Origin: Thermococcus piezophilus
Lineage (GTDB): Archaea > Methanobacteriota_B > Thermococci > Thermococcales > Thermococcaceae
NCBI RefSeq assembly: GCF_001647085.1
Contig: NZ_CP015520.1
Coordinates: 868,001-932,000 of the forward strand
Reading direction: 5' to 3'
DNA: 64,000 nucleotides
The notes beneath the pieces are model-generated. The model saw only the letters and a program-made list of their open reading frames with translations, searched no databases and was not told where the DNA came from. A program made the position numbers and the translations under genes. Shown piece by piece: positions 62,960-64,000 of this stretch (its first letter is position 1; each line of letters starts with the position of its first letter).

Positions 62960-64000
62960 TGATGAAGCAAGCTATTGCGCTGGTCTTCATTATCCTGCTC
63001 TTCTCATCCTCGGTTGCGGCATATCAGGTTCCAGAACGAGGCGTCATTTACCAGGTTATGGTCGACCGCTTTTACGATGGAAACCAGAGCAACAACGGGC
63101 CTTTCTACGACCCAACACACACGAACTATCGCCTCTACTGGGGCGGTGACCTGGAGGGCCTCATCGAGAAGCTCGACTACATCCAGAGTCTCGGCGTCTC
63201 GATGATATGGCTCTCGCCGGTGAACGACAACACAACAGGATGGTCTCTGGCAGCGCTCCCTACCACGGCTACTGGACGCGCGATTACAAGCGCATAGAAG
63301 AGCACCTCGGAACCTGGGAGACCTTTAAGCTCCTCGTGGAAGAGGCCAGAAAGAGGAGAATCTGCATCGTCGTTGACTATGTTCCCAACCACTCGAATCC
63401 CGCAACGGACGGTGAATTTGGCTCCCTCTACGACAACGGCACCTTTGTGACGAACTACTATTATGACGGCAAGAACGCAATAGTGAATCCTTACACCGGG
63501 AGCAGGGAGCTCATCTACCGCCACAACGGCGACATAAATGAGTGGTTCGGCTTTCAGCTCAAGTATGCCGATCTGTTCGGCTTGGCTGACTTCAACCAGA
63601 ACAACCCGTGGGTTGATTCCTACCTGAAGGAAGGTGCAAGGCTCTTCGTTGAAGCCGGCGCCTGCGGCTTCAGAATAGACGCCGTCAAGCACATGGAGTT
63701 GGGCTGGTTGGAGGACTTTTACCTTGATCTGTATTCGAGCTTGAAGGAGCCGCTCTTCATCTACGGCGAATACTACTCCCTCAGCCCCTAGAAAACCGAC
63801 GATATGTACTACTTTTACCAGTACTCCAACGTGACTCCGCTGCTCAGCATCCCGATAAGGAATGATGTCGTGAGAACCTTCGCCTACGGCAGGAGCATGA
63901 AGGACCTCGCTAATGAGCTGGAGGACTACTACTCCCTTTTCGTCTATCCGAACAAAGCTGTTAACTTCCTCGACAGCCATGACCTCGTGAGGTTCCTCAA
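62959..64000 (+). pseudogene. Secreted GH13 alpha-amylase, frameshift and in-frame TAG (partial)
   Basis: ATG 62959 (or 62962) opens a signal peptide ([17 protein letters not shown]). The GH13 barrel begins [16 protein letters not shown] frameshift near 63235 (NDN to [18 protein letters not shown]) and a TAG at 63789-63791 interrupt it. Beyond the stop the same frame goes on (DDMYYFYQYSNVTPLLSIPI) to the window end. Catalytic regions are present: DYVPNHS, the nucleophile Asp in GFRIDAVKH, Glu in IYGEYY, and FLDSHD. Starch use from this gene is lost if the sequence is right. Confidence 0.82.

Noticed and set aside
14111-63791. All four clear in-frame stops in broken genes are TAG (14111, 20733, 43250, 63789), suggesting pyrrolysine or amber recoding.
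   Set aside because: Intact genes here, such as arcS, the Usp gene at 56863 and the M20 peptidase, end in TAG. The four affected genes also carry frameshifts or deletions. Decay explains them better.

Overview
The window is chromosomal DNA of a hyperthermophilic euryarchaeon of the order Thermococcales, most likely a Thermococcus. The evidence is a tungsten-dependent glyceraldehyde-3-phosphate:ferredoxin oxidoreductase beside a class V fructose-1,6-bisphosphatase, the porG-vorDAB-porDAB ferredoxin oxidoreductase operon, archaeosine synthase ArcS, transcription factor E, archaeal NAC, BRE/TATA promoters, GGTGA-type ribosome binding sites, and a tRNA-Trp gene whose intron is a box C/D guide RNA.

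Layout. 1-7.3 kb: a SPOUT methyltransferase of the Sfm1 family, then a five-gene ABC transporter operon with secreted PEGA-type proteins, then a broken secreted protein. 7.3-13.3 kb: ArcS with a coiled-coil partner, a Clp-fold membrane protease, carbamate kinase and a FAD oxidoreductase. 13.5-15.9 kb: two decayed secreted-protein genes. 16-19.6 kb: GAPOR and FBPase, the glycolytic and gluconeogenic switch enzymes, each with a likely Tgr operator. 19.7-21 kb: tRNA-Trp, a repeat and a dead EamA transporter. 21-30.5 kb: small housekeeping genes (gcvT, usp, DUF99, cutA, acylphosphatase, ACT regulator, PfkB kinase, tfe, DUF2110, Mrp). 30.6-38.9 kb: AMP-forming acetyl-CoA synthetase and the POR/VOR operon, with a small porB relic. 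39-48.4 kb: PiT phosphate transporter, HflX, NAC, a dead CBS/antiporter, a trmJ-ogt-TPR operon, panE, DUF47 and serA. 48.5-51.1 kb: dead fumarase alpha and beta and dead malic enzyme. 51.4-64 kb: tRNA-Ala, M20 peptidase, ATP-pyrophosphatase, a secreted Lon-like protease, a usp-ArsB/NhaD-usp operon, a winged-helix regulator, tldD/tldE and a broken secreted amylase that runs off the end.

How it works together. The intact genes support peptide fermentation: oxoacid oxidoreductases, acetyl-CoA synthetase, carbamate kinase and proteases. Sugar flux control appears at the GAPOR/FBPase pair. TGM-like operators (TATCAC-N5-GTGATA) lie downstream of the GAPOR and amylase TATA boxes and upstream of the FBPase TATA box, the geometry expected for repression and activation by the regulator Tgr.

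The strongest overall oddity is gene damage. About fifteen loci carry frameshifts, in-frame stops or deletions, while roughly fifty neighbouring genes are perfectly open. Many frameshifts are in homopolymers, so some may be sequencing errors. The clustering, the TAG stops and the internal deletions argue that several of these loci (EamA, CBS/antiporter, fumarase, malic enzyme, amylase) are true pseudogenes.
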